Shown: positions 8,212 to 17,905, counted from the stretch's first letter. The stretch is 64,000 bases of DNA from JANJUO01 sp942492935 (GCA_942492935.1 OW818654.1:3100001-3164000), one strand, 5' to 3'. Notes: generated from the sequence alone by a model not told the origin. A program made the numbers and translations.

Positions 8212-9561
8212 TTATTTCATATCAATCAATTTGTAAATACCATTTGATACTATAGAAAATGTAAATGTTTTATTTAATTTCTTGTAATGCCATATTTCTG
8301 TAGTTGTACCATCTTTCAAATTACTTGAAATATCATCGGCTTGTCCATACAGTATATATACCTTGCCTCTTTCTGTTTTAGAGCCATCTTTTTCTCGGAT
8401 AGTTTGAAAATTGAAATAAGCATAATCTACTCTTCTAAAATACTCAGTCATAGCTTCATTGTAAGGAGTATTTGGAGTAGGGTCTTTAAGTTTCCAGTAA
8501 TTTAGTATTTTTTTGAATTTGTTAATTTCACTTCCTGAATCTATATTATCAAATTCTTCATCTGTAAGTATATGATACATTGACCTAATAGCATAATCAA
8601 CAGTTTTGAAAGAAAGCGGCATGTCATCCCAAATCACTTCAAATTTATTTGACATAGAGTCTCTATTGCTTTCGTTGAACACACTTAATTCATATTTTCC
8701 GGGTACAAATACATTTGCAGGGATTTCAATATCAATAATTCCAGACTTAATTTCCGAATTACTGTTTTCTCTATTAGAAATTTTGTAAATAAATTCATTT
8801 CTTGTAGATTTATAATCAAAATCTAATATCGAATTACTAATAAAACCAGCTTTCCCAGATAAACTTACAGGTTCATCCCAATATTTACTATTTTCAGAAT
8901 CTAATTTTTTTATGGTATAATTAAACGATTCGTAACCACTTTTGTATGAAACTGGAATTAAAATTCTACTATTTGATGACGTAAATGAAAGATTATTACC
9001 TAATACTGAAGGGGAAAAAATTGATTTATCATCTTTATTTGGTGAATAACCAAATAAAATACTCCCAAAAGATTCTTTTGATTTAAAATTTTTAGTGGCA
9101 TTAATTTCAAGTTCTTGCTTGAAATCAGTTTTTAGCATTTTATCATTCATCTGCACTATAATTTTATATTTTGACAAAGGCAGTGTAACAAATAGCTGTC
9201 CTAACAAATAGCGGTTTTTTGAATTTGTTTCTTCAAATTTATCTACATAAACAGTATCTGAAAATGTTGCTCGTTTGCGAATAATGCCATCAGAATCTCT
9301 GAATATTGCTTCAAAATTGCCAACTGCAACAAATGAACCCTTATTTTGCAATGGATTAATTTGCGTGAAAGTAAGTGCATCATACATAATTCTGAAAATA
9401 ACCAACACATCAGCGGAATCATTTATGTTTGTTGGTAATAAATGAGATTCCGCATACAATTGAGTTCCATAAGAGTAATATGCAGTTCTATCAGGCATTT
9501 GGCTAAAAGTAATTGAATTTAATAAAATTACTAAAATTACTGTTAAATATAATTTATACAT
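8212..9561 (-). CDS. GWxTD domain exported protein
   Basis: 449 residues with a signal peptide (MYKLYLTVILVILLNSITFS). The C-terminal third matches the GWxTD domain of Bacteroidota and relatives: a helical LTDEEFDNIDSGSEINKF region, WKLKDPTPNTPYNEAMTEYF, then GSKTERGKVYILYGQADDI, the site where the family name motif GWxTD is varied here. The middle is beta-rich. The family has no established biochemical role; envelope location is inferred from the signal. It starts 4 bp after the ruvX stop, so the two form an operon. Confidence 0.85.
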   Translation of the reverse strand: MYKLYLTVILVILLNSITFSQMPDRTAYYSYGTQLYAESHLLPTNINDSADVLVIFRIMYDALTFTQINPLQNKGSFVAVGNFEAIFRDSDGIIRKRATFSDTVYVDKFEETNSKNRYLLGQLFVTLPLSKYKIIVQMNDKMLKTDFKQELEINATKNFKSKESFGSILFGYSPNKDDKSIFSPSVLGNNLSFTSSNSRILIPVSYKSGYESFNYTIKKLDSENSKYWDEPVSLSGKAGFISNSILDFDYKSTRNEFIYKISNRENSNSEIKSGIIDIEIPANVFVPGKYELSVFNESNRDSMSNKFEVIWDDMPLSFKTVDYAIRSMYHILTDEEFDNIDSGSEINKFKKILNYWKLKDPTPNTPYNEAMTEYFRRVDYAYFNFQTIREKDGSKTERGKVYILYGQADDISSNLKDGTTTEIWHYKKLNKTFTFSIVSNGIYKLIDMK

Positions 9562-9565
9562 ATAG

Positions 9566-10024
9566 TTACCATAAATTTTCGTTTAAAAAATCTTTTAATA
9601 TAATTGCAGCGGCAACTTTATCAATATTGCCTTTTTCACGTCTTGCTTTTTTCTTAGTTCCATTAATCAACATAGTATCCATTGCATTAATTGAACTCAT
9701 TGATTCATCTTGTCTAAAGATAATGAATTTATTATCAGCATTCAAAATACTTATAAACTCAGTAATACTTTCTGTAATTTTACTTTCAATATTACCTTTT
9801 CTAATTGGATTACCTACAACTATTGCATTTACTCTTTCTTTATTTAATACATCAAAACATTGTTCCCAAAACGTAGATTGAGTATAATCAAGAACTGCTT
9901 TTGGAGAAATACTAATATGTAATTCATCACATACAGCTATTCCTACTCTTTTTAATCCAAAATCAATCCCAGCTATTCTGCAATTTGCTAATTGTGTTCT
10001 AATATCTTGGTTCATAGTATTCAA
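9566..10024 (-). CDS. ruvX: Putative pre-16S rRNA nuclease / Holliday junction resolvase-like RuvX (YqgF)
   Basis: 152 residues, the family length. The RNase H-like catalytic set is visible: Asp in GIDFGLKRVGIAV, the Glu of RQDESMSS, and Asp in NIDKVAAAIIL, plus the PIRKGNIESK segment in place of the common PLxxxGxxG. YqgF proteins are implicated in maturing the 16S rRNA 5' end and possibly in recombination. It is the first gene of an operon with the GWxTD protein. Start at 10024 gives a slightly long N-terminus before RIAGIDFG; a later start is possible. Confidence 0.9.
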   Translation of the reverse strand: MNTMNQDIRTQLANCRIAGIDFGLKRVGIAVCDELHISISPKAVLDYTQSTFWEQCFDVLNKERVNAIVVGNPIRKGNIESKITESITEFISILNADNKFIIFRQDESMSSINAMDTMLINGTKKKARREKGNIDKVAAAIILKDFLNENLW

Positions 10025-10240
10025 TAATTCAAAAAAAGTAATTCAAAATCTATCAAGCTAAACACTTTAATATAGACGTTATTTAAATTCTGAAATTTTG
10101 TTTTGCTATCAGTTTAATAAAAAATCATAATTCCTAAGATATAACTATCAACAGTTTCAATTTAATCTAAATTTATATGTGAATTTACTCTTTGAATAAT
10201 TATTGATATCAGATCGCTATCATAAGTGATTAATAATAAT

Positions 10241-10569
10241 GTAACTACTCACCCGGTTTATAATTTTAATTGTGCTTTGTAATTTGAATGAAAATTTAAG
10301 TATATTTGGAACAAGTGGAAAATTAATAATAAAAAAGAAATTCCTTGAAAATCCCGTTAGGGATTACCTGTTTGTAATAAAGAAATTTCCCCTAAGTCCA
10401 ACAATCCCAGCGGGATTGAATAGTTCAAATACATATTCAACACCTACGGCGTTGTTGGAAGTCGAGGGAACTTCATCAGTTACAAACATTAATTCCCGAT
10501 GGGAATTTCAAGGAATTTTTATAAATAAAACAAGAATTCAATATTATTTTAATACGGGTGAGTAGTTAC
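10241..10569. mobile_element. MITE-like non-autonomous element, copy 1
   Basis: Perfect 15-bp terminal inverted repeats, GTAACTACTCACCCG at 10241-10255 and CGGGTGAGTAGTTAC at 10555-10569, bound a 329-bp segment. Both ends are flanked by ATAATAAT, a possible 8-bp target duplication, although the flank is low complexity. Inside, CCTTGAAAATCCC and GGGAATTTCAAGG form inner inverted arms. A second copy at 41110-41482 aligns along its length. No transposase is encoded. Confidence 0.7.
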
Positions 10570-11013
10570 ATAATAATAAATTCTATGAAATTCCCAGGGA
10601 TTATATTTTTGAAATAAAATTAGTTAAGAATATGTAAATTTACTCTTGCCATTGTATTATTGAATTAGAGTATCTAAATACCTTGCAAACCACTAAGTCA
10701 AAGTATAGGGAGTTCAGAACTCTGTTATTAGTTATCATCTCCCAAAAAAAATATTTAATGATAAAAAATTATATAATTCATGTGAATAACTTTTAAATTG
10801 ACTTATATTTTTTTTTGTTATAAATATGAAATAAGTGATGTGAATAAATTATTTGAAACATTAATAAAAAATATTTTAAAAAAAAATAAAAAAATGTTTA
10901 AAAATCGTTTGTTTGTTTAAAAAAATATTTGTAATTTTGAAATGAGATAAGATTAAATAGAGAAATCAAAGAAGTTCTAAAGAGTACATAGTAAAATAGA
11001 AAGACGGTGTGAA

Positions 11014-11083
11014 AACTCTTAACTCTTAACTCTTAACTCTTAACTCTTAACTCTTAACTCTTAACTCTTAACTCTTAACTCTT
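11014..11083. repeat. AACTCTT heptamer tandem array (10 copies)
   Basis: Ten perfect head-to-tail copies of AACTCTT. A heptamer array is not a multiple of three, and there is no surrounding reading frame. Such arrays usually vary in copy number by slippage. Confidence 0.95.
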
Positions 11084-11184
11084 TTACTAATTATATCAGA
11101 GGAGTAAAAAATATATGATTGCGTTATAAAAGCCCAAGACTCGTGATCTCAGGCTTATTGGATCACGTCATTACAATGTTGGCT

Positions 11185-11255
11185 GTTTAAAACCATCAAT
11201 TGCAATTTTGTAGCCTTAAGCGACTGCAAAATTAATCAAATAAATGGTTTTAAAC
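11185..11255. other. Long structured hairpin upstream of a T9SS cargo gene
   Basis: Perfect 12-bp arms GTTTAAAACCAT (11185-11196) and ATGGTTTTAAAC (11244-11255) enclose inner arms of about 10 bp (AATTTTGTAG / CTGCAAAATT). It ends 74 bp before the ATG at 11330. It is preceded by a CGTGATC / GATCACG hairpin at 11142-11167. It could be a regulatory leader, a small RNA or a decayed repeat end. Confidence 0.45.
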
Positions 11256-11329
11256 AAGATATGTTTTTTTAGCATTTTTTATTAATTTATTTTCAAACTC
11301 ATTTTATTAATATTTATTCAGGTGCAATT

Positions 11330-12715
11330 ATGAAGATAATTGTAAATTTAATAGTATTTCTATTTTTCGGAATTGCAATATACTCTCAAGAACCTGGCTG
11401 GAAATTTAGTTATGATACACAGATTCCTAAAATTAATTTAAGTATATATTTTCAGGGATTGAGTTGTTATGATGAATTAAATTGTATTTGTTCTTCAGCT
11501 CAAAGCAAAGTTGGAGCAAGAATTTTCAAAACAACAAATGGCGGAATAAGTTGGGAAGAATTATATACCGATACTTCAGATACAAGAACCGAACCTTGGT
11601 ATGTACCAAGATATATAGCTGGCTATGTTAAATATTATGAAGATGGAACTATAATTGTACTTACTCGAAATAGTACCCAAAAGAGTATAGTTTTAAAATC
11701 TGTTGACTATGGAAAAAGTTGGAAACAATATAAAATTGCTGATGCATTCGACCAAGATTATGAGTTAATTTATGATAGAAATTTGATTTATGTTGTAAGT
11801 ATGAATGGAACTCAAAATATGGAGATAGCATATTATTCCAAAGATGGTGGTGAGTCTTGGAAAATATTTCCTGTTCCGGATTCAATTAAAGATTTATATG
11901 GATTATATAGAGTTGATTTGTTTAATAAAAATACATTGATATTTACAAAAGGCATTACTGATACAACAATCAACGACCATATTAATTTCAATTTACTATA
12001 TACATGCGATTTAGATGGTAATAATTGGAAACAGATGTTAATACCTAAGCATATAAATAGATTCAAGGTAATAAATGATAATATTTTATTCGGATATGGA
12101 TATAATTGGAATGATGGTAATATTGATAGTGGTTATATATATAAATCTTATGATGGTGGAAAAAATTGGGAATTAAAATTCAAGACTAATTGGATACATA
12201 CATTTATTCAAAATCTTGAATTCTTTGGAGATAGTTTAGGTTATGCAATCGGAAGAAAATCTCTTTTTATCAAAACTACAGACCAAGGTGAAACTTGGTT
12301 TTATCCCAAAAAGGACTTATATTATCAAGATACGACTTATTATACTGCAAATTTGCAAATTCCATCTGAAAATGTGGTATATTACACAGGTTCATTAACA
12401 AAAAAAATAGTAAAGTATGAAAAAATTTCAGGATCAGTATCAGAGCCATCAATAAAGAATTTCAATCTCTATCCTAATCCATTATATTCAGCTGATGAAG
12501 TCAATTTAGAATTTTATGCAATAAAATCAGGTGATTGCAAAATTTATTTAACCGACACAGGTTCAAGGCAATTAGCAGAATTTTATACAGGTTTTGTTGA
12601 AGAAGGAATATTGAAAATGAAATTTCAATTACCAAAATTAAGTTCAGGTGCTTATTGGCTTGTAATAGAAATGAATGGATATAATCATATCAAATTATTG
12701 AATATTGTAAATTAG
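11330..12715 (+). CDS. T9SS-sorted exported protein with BNR/YCF48-like propeller repeats
   Basis: 461 residues. The signal peptide MKIIVNLIVFLFFGIAIYS is followed by repeated units with the BNR/sortilin-like signature S.DGG..W (KTTNGGISWEELY, KSVDYGKSWKQY, YSKDGGESWKIF, KSYDGGKNWELKF, KTTDQGETWF), consistent with a beta-propeller. The C-terminal 80 residues form a type A sorting domain (FNLYPNPLY...EVNLEF...LSSGAYWLVIE), which directs export through the type IX system and surface attachment. Substrate unknown. It is followed by a strong terminator and is probably monocistronic. Confidence 0.88.
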   Translation: MKIIVNLIVFLFFGIAIYSQEPGWKFSYDTQIPKINLSIYFQGLSCYDELNCICSSAQSKVGARIFKTTNGGISWEELYTDTSDTRTEPWYVPRYIAGYVKYYEDGTIIVLTRNSTQKSIVLKSVDYGKSWKQYKIADAFDQDYELIYDRNLIYVVSMNGTQNMEIAYYSKDGGESWKIFPVPDSIKDLYGLYRVDLFNKNTLIFTKGITDTTINDHINFNLLYTCDLDGNNWKQMLIPKHINRFKVINDNILFGYGYNWNDGNIDSGYIYKSYDGGKNWELKFKTNWIHTFIQNLEFFGDSLGYAIGRKSLFIKTTDQGETWFYPKKDLYYQDTTYYTANLQIPSENVVYYTGSLTKKIVKYEKISGSVSEPSIKNFNLYPNPLYSADEVNLEFYAIKSGDCKIYLTDTGSRQLAEFYTGFVEEGILKMKFQLPKLSSGAYWLVIEMNGYNHIKLLNIVN

Positions 12716-12740
12716 AACAATAAAACAAAAATAAATTTTT

Positions 12741-12776
12741 TAGTTGTCCTGCACTTTGAAAGTGTAGGACAACTAT
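12741..12776 (+). terminator. Terminator after the T9SS propeller gene
   Basis: An inverted repeat of about 17-bp arms (AGTTGTCCTGCACTTT / GAAAGTGTAGGACAACT, one mismatch), 25 bp past the stop. A diverged relative (CACACTTCAAAAGTGTAGGACATCT) occurs near 22558, so this may also be a dispersed palindrome. Confidence 0.7.
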
Positions 12777-13015
12777 TTATAGAAGACAGAATACGAGTAT
12801 GGATTCTGAAACAAGTTACCAATGACATCTTTTGAGACAGCCCTATGTTTGATTGCCAAATTAGATAAGAGTGAAAAGTCTAAATACTCCGCATTTCATT
12901 AAGCACAATGCCAGAAGGGAGAATTTTACATCATATATGTATGCTGTTACAAGCAACAAATCCCACGAAATGTAAAAACCATTTTAATTTAATTATTATT
13001 TGCAAATTATTTTTC
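12777..13015. other. Intergenic stretch before rodA
   Basis: No gene. It contains a partial REP-like unit near 12801 (GATTCTGAAACAAGTT, the reverse of the array at 21091). Nothing else is recognisable. Confidence 0.4.
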
Positions 13016-14263
13016 TTAATAAATTCGCTTTACTCTATGATTTCTATAGCTATTTAGTAGTAATCCAGCTAATGAAAGATTTATTATTAGTGATGTGCCA
13101 CCATAACTGAGTAATGGTAATGGTATTCCCATAACTGGCATAATTCCAATAACCATACCTATGTTAATTAATATGTGATATAAAAATATTATTCCTGCTC
13201 CTATTGAAGTGATAGAAAAAAATTTGTCTTCAGTTTCACCTGCAATTATTATTGACCGATAAATCAACCCAGCAAAAAGCAGAATTACTACCACTCCCCC
13301 AATAAATCCAAATTCTTCAGTAGGAACTGAAAAAATAAAATCTGTCCATTGCATTGGTACATATCTTAATTGAGTCTGTGTACCTTGTAAGTAACCTTTA
13401 CCAGTAACTCCCCCACTTCCTACTGCATAAATAGATTGAATAACATTATAGCCACTACCCTTTGGGTCAAATTCAGGATTAAGAAATGTTTCGATTCTCG
13501 CTTTTTGATGGTCCATTAAATTATTGTAAATCAAGGGACTAATATATCCAAATAACGCAAAAATAGCTATTGCTGTAATTTTCCAAACCAAACTATTACG
13601 AAAGAACAACGCTGCACCACCAAAACCAACTAAACCAATTGCATAATACCACATACCTTTCAATCCCAAGATTACCATAAATGGAATTGCAACAATTTGA
13701 TATAAGGCAAATGCACTAAATCCAGACCAAAATAATATTCCAATGAATAATGCCACAAAAACAGAAGACGAACCATGGTCAGGTTGGAAAAAAATTAGTA
13801 AAGTTGGAATAAAAACATATAATGAAGTAGTGAAAAAATCACGAATTGTTCTTATATCGACACCTTTTGTAGAAAGGTGAAATGCCAACATTAAAAGTAC
13901 TCCAAGTTTTGCAAATTCAGCTGGTTGAATAGAAAGACCTCCTATCCTTATCCAACCCATAGTGCCATAAACTGATGTCCCAAAAATATATACAGCAATC
14001 AAAAGTAGAACAGATGAGCCATAAACAAAAATTGCACTATTTTTAATGATTTCTTTCGGCAAAAATGCAATTATAATCATTGCAGACACTCCAATTCCAG
14101 CAGATAATAATTGCCTGTAGAATGCAGCTATATTTGTTTCATTTGTTGCACTATATACAGACATTAAACCTATTACTAATAAACTTATTATCAGTGATAA
14201 AGTTTTAAAATCGAAAAAAATACTTGTGTCTCTTTCTAATGATATTGGCTGTAATTTACTCAT
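13016..14263 (-). CDS. rodA: Rod-shape-determining SEDS protein RodA
   Basis: 415 residues with about ten hydrophobic segments. SEDS hallmarks are present: GWIRIGGLSIQPAEFAKLG, the PDHGSSSVF region in the catalytic loop, QSIYAVGSGGVTGKGYLQGT, and PVMGIPLPLLSYGGTSL near the C-terminus. RodA is the peptidoglycan glycosyltransferase that works with a class B penicillin-binding protein in cell elongation; no such partner lies beside it here. RodA rather than FtsW is favoured by the overall pattern, but this is not certain. It lies downstream of purC, separated by a terminator. Confidence 0.92.
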   Translation of the reverse strand: MSKLQPISLERDTSIFFDFKTLSLIISLLVIGLMSVYSATNETNIAAFYRQLLSAGIGVSAMIIIAFLPKEIIKNSAIFVYGSSVLLLIAVYIFGTSVYGTMGWIRIGGLSIQPAEFAKLGVLLMLAFHLSTKGVDIRTIRDFFTTSLYVFIPTLLIFFQPDHGSSSVFVALFIGILFWSGFSAFALYQIVAIPFMVILGLKGMWYYAIGLVGFGGAALFFRNSLVWKITAIAIFALFGYISPLIYNNLMDHQKARIETFLNPEFDPKGSGYNVIQSIYAVGSGGVTGKGYLQGTQTQLRYVPMQWTDFIFSVPTEEFGFIGGVVVILLFAGLIYRSIIIAGETEDKFFSITSIGAGIIFLYHILINIGMVIGIMPVMGIPLPLLSYGGTSLIINLSLAGLLLNSYRNHRVKRIY

Positions 14264-14303
14264 TTCTATACTACTCGTTTATGAATTTGTTATATAATTT
14301 TAC

Positions 14304-14336
14304 TTTAAAAATCCTCTCAAAAGAGAGGATTTTTTT
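14304..14336 (-). terminator. Terminator of the purC operon
   Basis: AAAAATCCTCTC / GAGAGGATTTTT around AAAA, with T-runs on both strands. It lies between the purC stop and the rodA start, so rodA probably has its own promoter. Confidence 0.85.
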
Positions 14337-14368
14337 AAAGTTTATTATTTAATTGGAATAGAAAATTT

Positions 14369-15262
14369 TCAATCCCAATTCTCAGAAGTAATTGCTCTAT
14401 ATGCCGCTTTATATTTTTCCAATGTTTTATTGATTATTTCTTCTGGTAAAGTTGGTGGTGGTGGCATTTTATTCCAGTTAATACTTTCCAAATAATCTCT
14501 TAAAACTTGCTTATCAAAATTCATTTGCGATTTTCCAATTTGATAATTTTCTTTGAGCCAAAATCTTGAGGAGTCAGGTGTCAGTGCTTCATCAATCAAA
14601 ATAGCTTCACCATTTTCATCTATTCCAAATTCAAATTTTGTATCAGCGAGAATAATACCATTTTTATCCAAAAATTCGGCACCAAAATTATAAAGTTCTA
14701 TCGAAATATCTTTTAGTTTATTAGATAATTCAATTCCAATTATTTTTGACATTTCTTCAAAATTTATATTTTCATCATGCCCTGTTTCTGCTTTTGTTGC
14801 TGGAGTAAAAATTGGATAAGGTAATTTTTGATTTTCTTGCAAACCAGAATCAAGTTTAATTCCACAAACAGTACCAAAAGTTTTATATTCTTTCCAACCT
14901 GAGCCAGCAAGATACCCCCTGACAACAAATTCAATTGGAAGCGGATTGCATTTTTTTACAATCATAGACCTACCATCAAGTACATCACTATATTGCTGGC
15001 AAATTTCTGGATATTCTCCAATCTTAGAACTAATATAATGATTGCTAATAATATGCTTAGTATTTTCAAACCAGAACTTTGAAATCTGTGATAAAATTTT
15101 TCCTTTTTCAGGAACTGGTTCATTCATAATAACATCAAATGCAGATATTCTATCACTTGCAATTACAAGCAACAAATTATCAACTTCATACACTTCCCTG
15201 ACTTTGCCTTTGCGGAAAATTTTCAATTCATTTAAATTCGTTTCAAACACAATTTTTTTCAT
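14369..15262 (-). CDS. purC: Phosphoribosylaminoimidazole-succinocarboxamide synthase
   Basis: 297 residues, matching the longer SAICAR synthase form. Motifs: GKVREVYEVDN (ATP site), SDRISAFDVIM, VVRGYLAGSGWKEYK, ADTKFEFG and EALTPDSSRFW. It ligates aspartate to CAIR with ATP in purine synthesis, in the cytoplasm. It is the last gene of a three-gene minus-strand run, 14 bp after the gene at 15277, and a terminator follows. Its neighbours are not purine genes. Confidence 0.97.
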   Translation of the reverse strand: MKKIVFETNLNELKIFRKGKVREVYEVDNLLLVIASDRISAFDVIMNEPVPEKGKILSQISKFWFENTKHIISNHYISSKIGEYPEICQQYSDVLDGRSMIVKKCNPLPIEFVVRGYLAGSGWKEYKTFGTVCGIKLDSGLQENQKLPYPIFTPATKAETGHDENINFEEMSKIIGIELSNKLKDISIELYNFGAEFLDKNGIILADTKFEFGIDENGEAILIDEALTPDSSRFWLKENYQIGKSQMNFDKQVLRDYLESINWNKMPPPPTLPEEIINKTLEKYKAAYRAITSENWD

Positions 15263-15276
15263 TTTAATACACCTAA

Positions 15277-17886
15277 TTAAATTCCAAGAAAGATTTCAGA
15301 AAAATATTTTGTATAATCAAATAATGAATATTTTATTTGATAAAACCCAAGAGGAACTACAATAAACAACAAAAAGAAAATACCACCAATAATACAAACC
15401 CTTGAAAACGGTACATCAAAAACCACACCTGAGGAACGGAAAATTCTTGCTATTGTCCAAATCAATATACCAAGATAAAGCACCAAAAACAGCCAAATAG
15501 TAATAGGTGATAAGACCAGAATTCGTATCAAAATAATTGAGATAGGTAATAAAATTAGAATCGGAACCCCAGACCAAACAGATAAAACCAAACTATCAGC
15601 ATAGTAAATTCTTGCTCTTGACATGAAGGCGAAAGAGTTTATAATAAAAGCCACAAACATAGCAAATGCAAAGCTAATCAAAGCAATTATAAGTGCTGAT
15701 AATTCTGGCATCCAGATAATTCTGAATAATAATTCTTGTAATGAATTAAGTGGAGTACCAAGCATAAAAATATATTGTGCAATGAAACTCGAACGATAAT
15801 AGTATAAAATAGATGCAAGATATAGTCCTATTGTAAATGCAGTTATTGCTCCGAGAAATATTGTTTGAAAGGACGACATAATTCTTTGGTCTCTAATGTC
15901 AGCATAGAAATTATAAGGTCTTAAAACAGAACGAAACATATATTCTCTGAATCTTTTGAATCTGTTTATAAGTAATATAACTGCTATACCAAGTGCAAAA
16001 CCACTTAAAATAAATGAAAATGGAGTCTTTTCGCTATAATTTCCAGCATTCAATAAGGGTTCCTTTTCACCATTAAACAATGCTTGAACAGTTGAATAAG
16101 ATAGTCGCTGTCTGCGTTTCCTATCCATTAAGCCAGAAGTTGCAAGATATATATCTTGATTGTCAGTAATTAAAATGGGATTGTTTAGATTGTAATCATT
16201 GAAAGTATTTATTATACTTCCACAGCCATCTAAGTCATTAACAATTTTATAAATATTTGAAATAATATATGCTTGAAATTCAATAGATAGAGGGTCGGCA
16301 TATCCATTATGATTCTTCGGTTGAATTGTAGCACCATAAGACATAAATAATGGTTTTTCATTAATTAAACTTTTTACTCTTGAAAATTCTTCTTCGATTT
16401 GCTTCATATCAACTTTTTGACGAATATTGCGTAAACCAATAAAATCGAAATTCTTCAAGTCAACTTTATCAACTCCAAATGGAATTATTTTGTATAATAA
16501 TTTATCTGACTGATTCTTGAATAAATTAGTCAATAAATCAAAAAACTTTGAAGATTCAACAGTTCCTTCAATTATACCATCTGATATTCCATAAGCAAAA
16601 ACTGAAGGATGATTTTCGTAATTCAAAATTATTTGCCTTGCTAAATTCTGCATATATACTTTGATTTCATTTGTATTGATAACAGAAGCCGGTACATCAT
16701 AAATTGGAAGTTCAAGAAATAGTGCCATACCTTTTTCATCACACAAATTTGCAAAATAAGGATGAGGTGGATTATATTTCATCCTGATAGTATTAGCACC
16801 GAGCGTTTTGATTAAATTCAAATCATCTTCTTGCCTTGATGCAGACAAAGTTTGATTCACATAATTATAATCATCAATATACGAAACAGCTTTTATCTCA
16901 AAAGGATTATTATTCAAAAGTAAAACACTCTTTCCATTTTGTTTATTTACAGTGAATAGTCTAAAAGCAAAATTGGATTTGATTTCATCAATTAAAATAT
17001 TATTCTTAGTTATTTTGACAATCAATTCATAAAGATTAGGTTGGTCAGGACTCCATAAATCAAAATTTGAAATATTCATATAGAAATTTTCTGTTATCGT
17101 TCTATCACTCTCAATTTTTAAATCTTTAGGATTAGAAGTTGCCACAGTTTCACCAGTACTTTTTTTCTTAAGTACAACCTCAGTCTTGAATGAAGCTGCA
17201 GAACCAGAATAATTTCTGTTGGTATCAATTGTACTCTGATATTTGTTTAAATTATCAATTTTTCCTGAAGAAATATTAATTGAACAATTAATATCACTTG
17301 TTGTCAAATCGCTATTGAATTTATTTGAACATTTAACATCACTAACCCAAATATGTGGCGACCCAACGAGAAATATTTCTCTTGCACTACCTGTATATAT
17401 TTTCTTAGCAAATAAATTTTGCGATTTTATTTGTTGTGAAGCACTTTCGGCAGTGGAAAATGCTATTTTAATTGTATTAGTACCCTTTAAAATTACTCTG
17501 TCAGGTATTCGAATATTTAAAGGTACCATTGATGCAAGAAATCTACCAATAAATTGCTCATTCCAATAGACTTCAACATGATGGTCAGCACCAAGAAAAT
17601 ATAAGCTCCACACATATTTTAACGCCATTTCCGATTCAATTTTTACTGTTCTTTGATAGATAACCCGACTTTCTTTTGATTCAGAAAAAGGAAGTTCAGC
17701 TGTTTCCCATTCCTGATTGTCATAAGATTTTTGCCATTTACCACTTAAATCAAACACAAATCTTGTATCAGATGGAATAATTTTTTTTATCTGTTCATTT
17801 GTTAACTTTGTAAATGATTTACCAAGCAAACTTAAAGAAAGAAAAATTATTAATACAAAATACTTAGTCAAATTTTTAAAATTCAT
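15277..17886 (-). CDS. Degenerate glycoside hydrolase 2-like ectodomain fused to a multi-pass membrane domain
   Basis: 869 residues. A signal peptide (1-22) precedes a GH2 sugar-binding-like jelly roll (about 45-175), an immunoglobulin-like domain (about 180-310) and a TIM-barrel-like region (about 320-600). A C-terminal domain with about seven hydrophobic helices (from 623) follows. Where active GH2 enzymes have ...HPSV..W..GNE the sequence reads HPSVFAYGISDG (428-437), and where they have the nucleophile in TEYG it reads FMSYG (514-518). Both catalytic glutamates thus appear absent, so a binding or sensing role is more likely than hydrolysis. The gene lies 14 bp upstream of purC and 19 bp after the bi-domain oxidoreductase. 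The fusion is unfamiliar to me. Confidence 0.72.
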   Translation of the reverse strand: MNFKNLTKYFVLIIFLSLSLLGKSFTKLTNEQIKKIIPSDTRFVFDLSGKWQKSYDNQEWETAELPFSESKESRVIYQRTVKIESEMALKYVWSLYFLGADHHVEVYWNEQFIGRFLASMVPLNIRIPDRVILKGTNTIKIAFSTAESASQQIKSQNLFAKKIYTGSAREIFLVGSPHIWVSDVKCSNKFNSDLTTSDINCSINISSGKIDNLNKYQSTIDTNRNYSGSAASFKTEVVLKKKSTGETVATSNPKDLKIESDRTITENFYMNISNFDLWSPDQPNLYELIVKITKNNILIDEIKSNFAFRLFTVNKQNGKSVLLLNNNPFEIKAVSYIDDYNYVNQTLSASRQEDDLNLIKTLGANTIRMKYNPPHPYFANLCDEKGMALFLELPIYDVPASVINTNEIKVYMQNLARQIILNYENHPSVFAYGISDGIIEGTVESSKFFDLLTNLFKNQSDKLLYKIIPFGVDKVDLKNFDFIGLRNIRQKVDMKQIEEEFSRVKSLINEKPLFMSYGATIQPKNHNGYADPLSIEFQAYIISNIYKIVNDLDGCGSIINTFNDYNLNNPILITDNQDIYLATSGLMDRKRRQRLSYSTVQALFNGEKEPLLNAGNYSEKTPFSFILSGFALGIAVILLINRFKRFREYMFRSVLRPYNFYADIRDQRIMSSFQTIFLGAITAFTIGLYLASILYYYRSSFIAQYIFMLGTPLNSLQELLFRIIWMPELSALIIALISFAFAMFVAFIINSFAFMSRARIYYADSLVLSVWSGVPILILLPISIILIRILVLSPITIWLFLVLYLGILIWTIARIFRSSGVVFDVPFSRVCIIGGIFFLLFIVVPLGFYQIKYSLFDYTKYFSEIFLGI

Positions 17887-17905
17887 ATATCACCATTAAA
17901 ATTAA

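Larger units (their letters stand above)
10025..11329. other. 1.3-kb gene-free region with repeats
   Basis: No convincing gene. It holds the MITE-like element (10241-10569), a heptamer array (11014-11083), a hairpin GATC pair (11142-11167) and a long inverted repeat (11185-11255). The open frame across 10272-10565 lies wholly inside the MITE-like element and looks incidental. The remainder is AT-rich and featureless. Confidence 0.6.

Noticed and set aside
10272..10565. Open reading frame of 97 codons on the plus strand
   Set aside because: It lies entirely within the inverted-repeat-bounded MITE-like element, crosses its inner palindromes and resembles no protein; copy 2 does not keep the frame.
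11014..11083. Possible CRISPR array
   Set aside because: The units are contiguous 7-mers with no spacers, and no cas gene is present.
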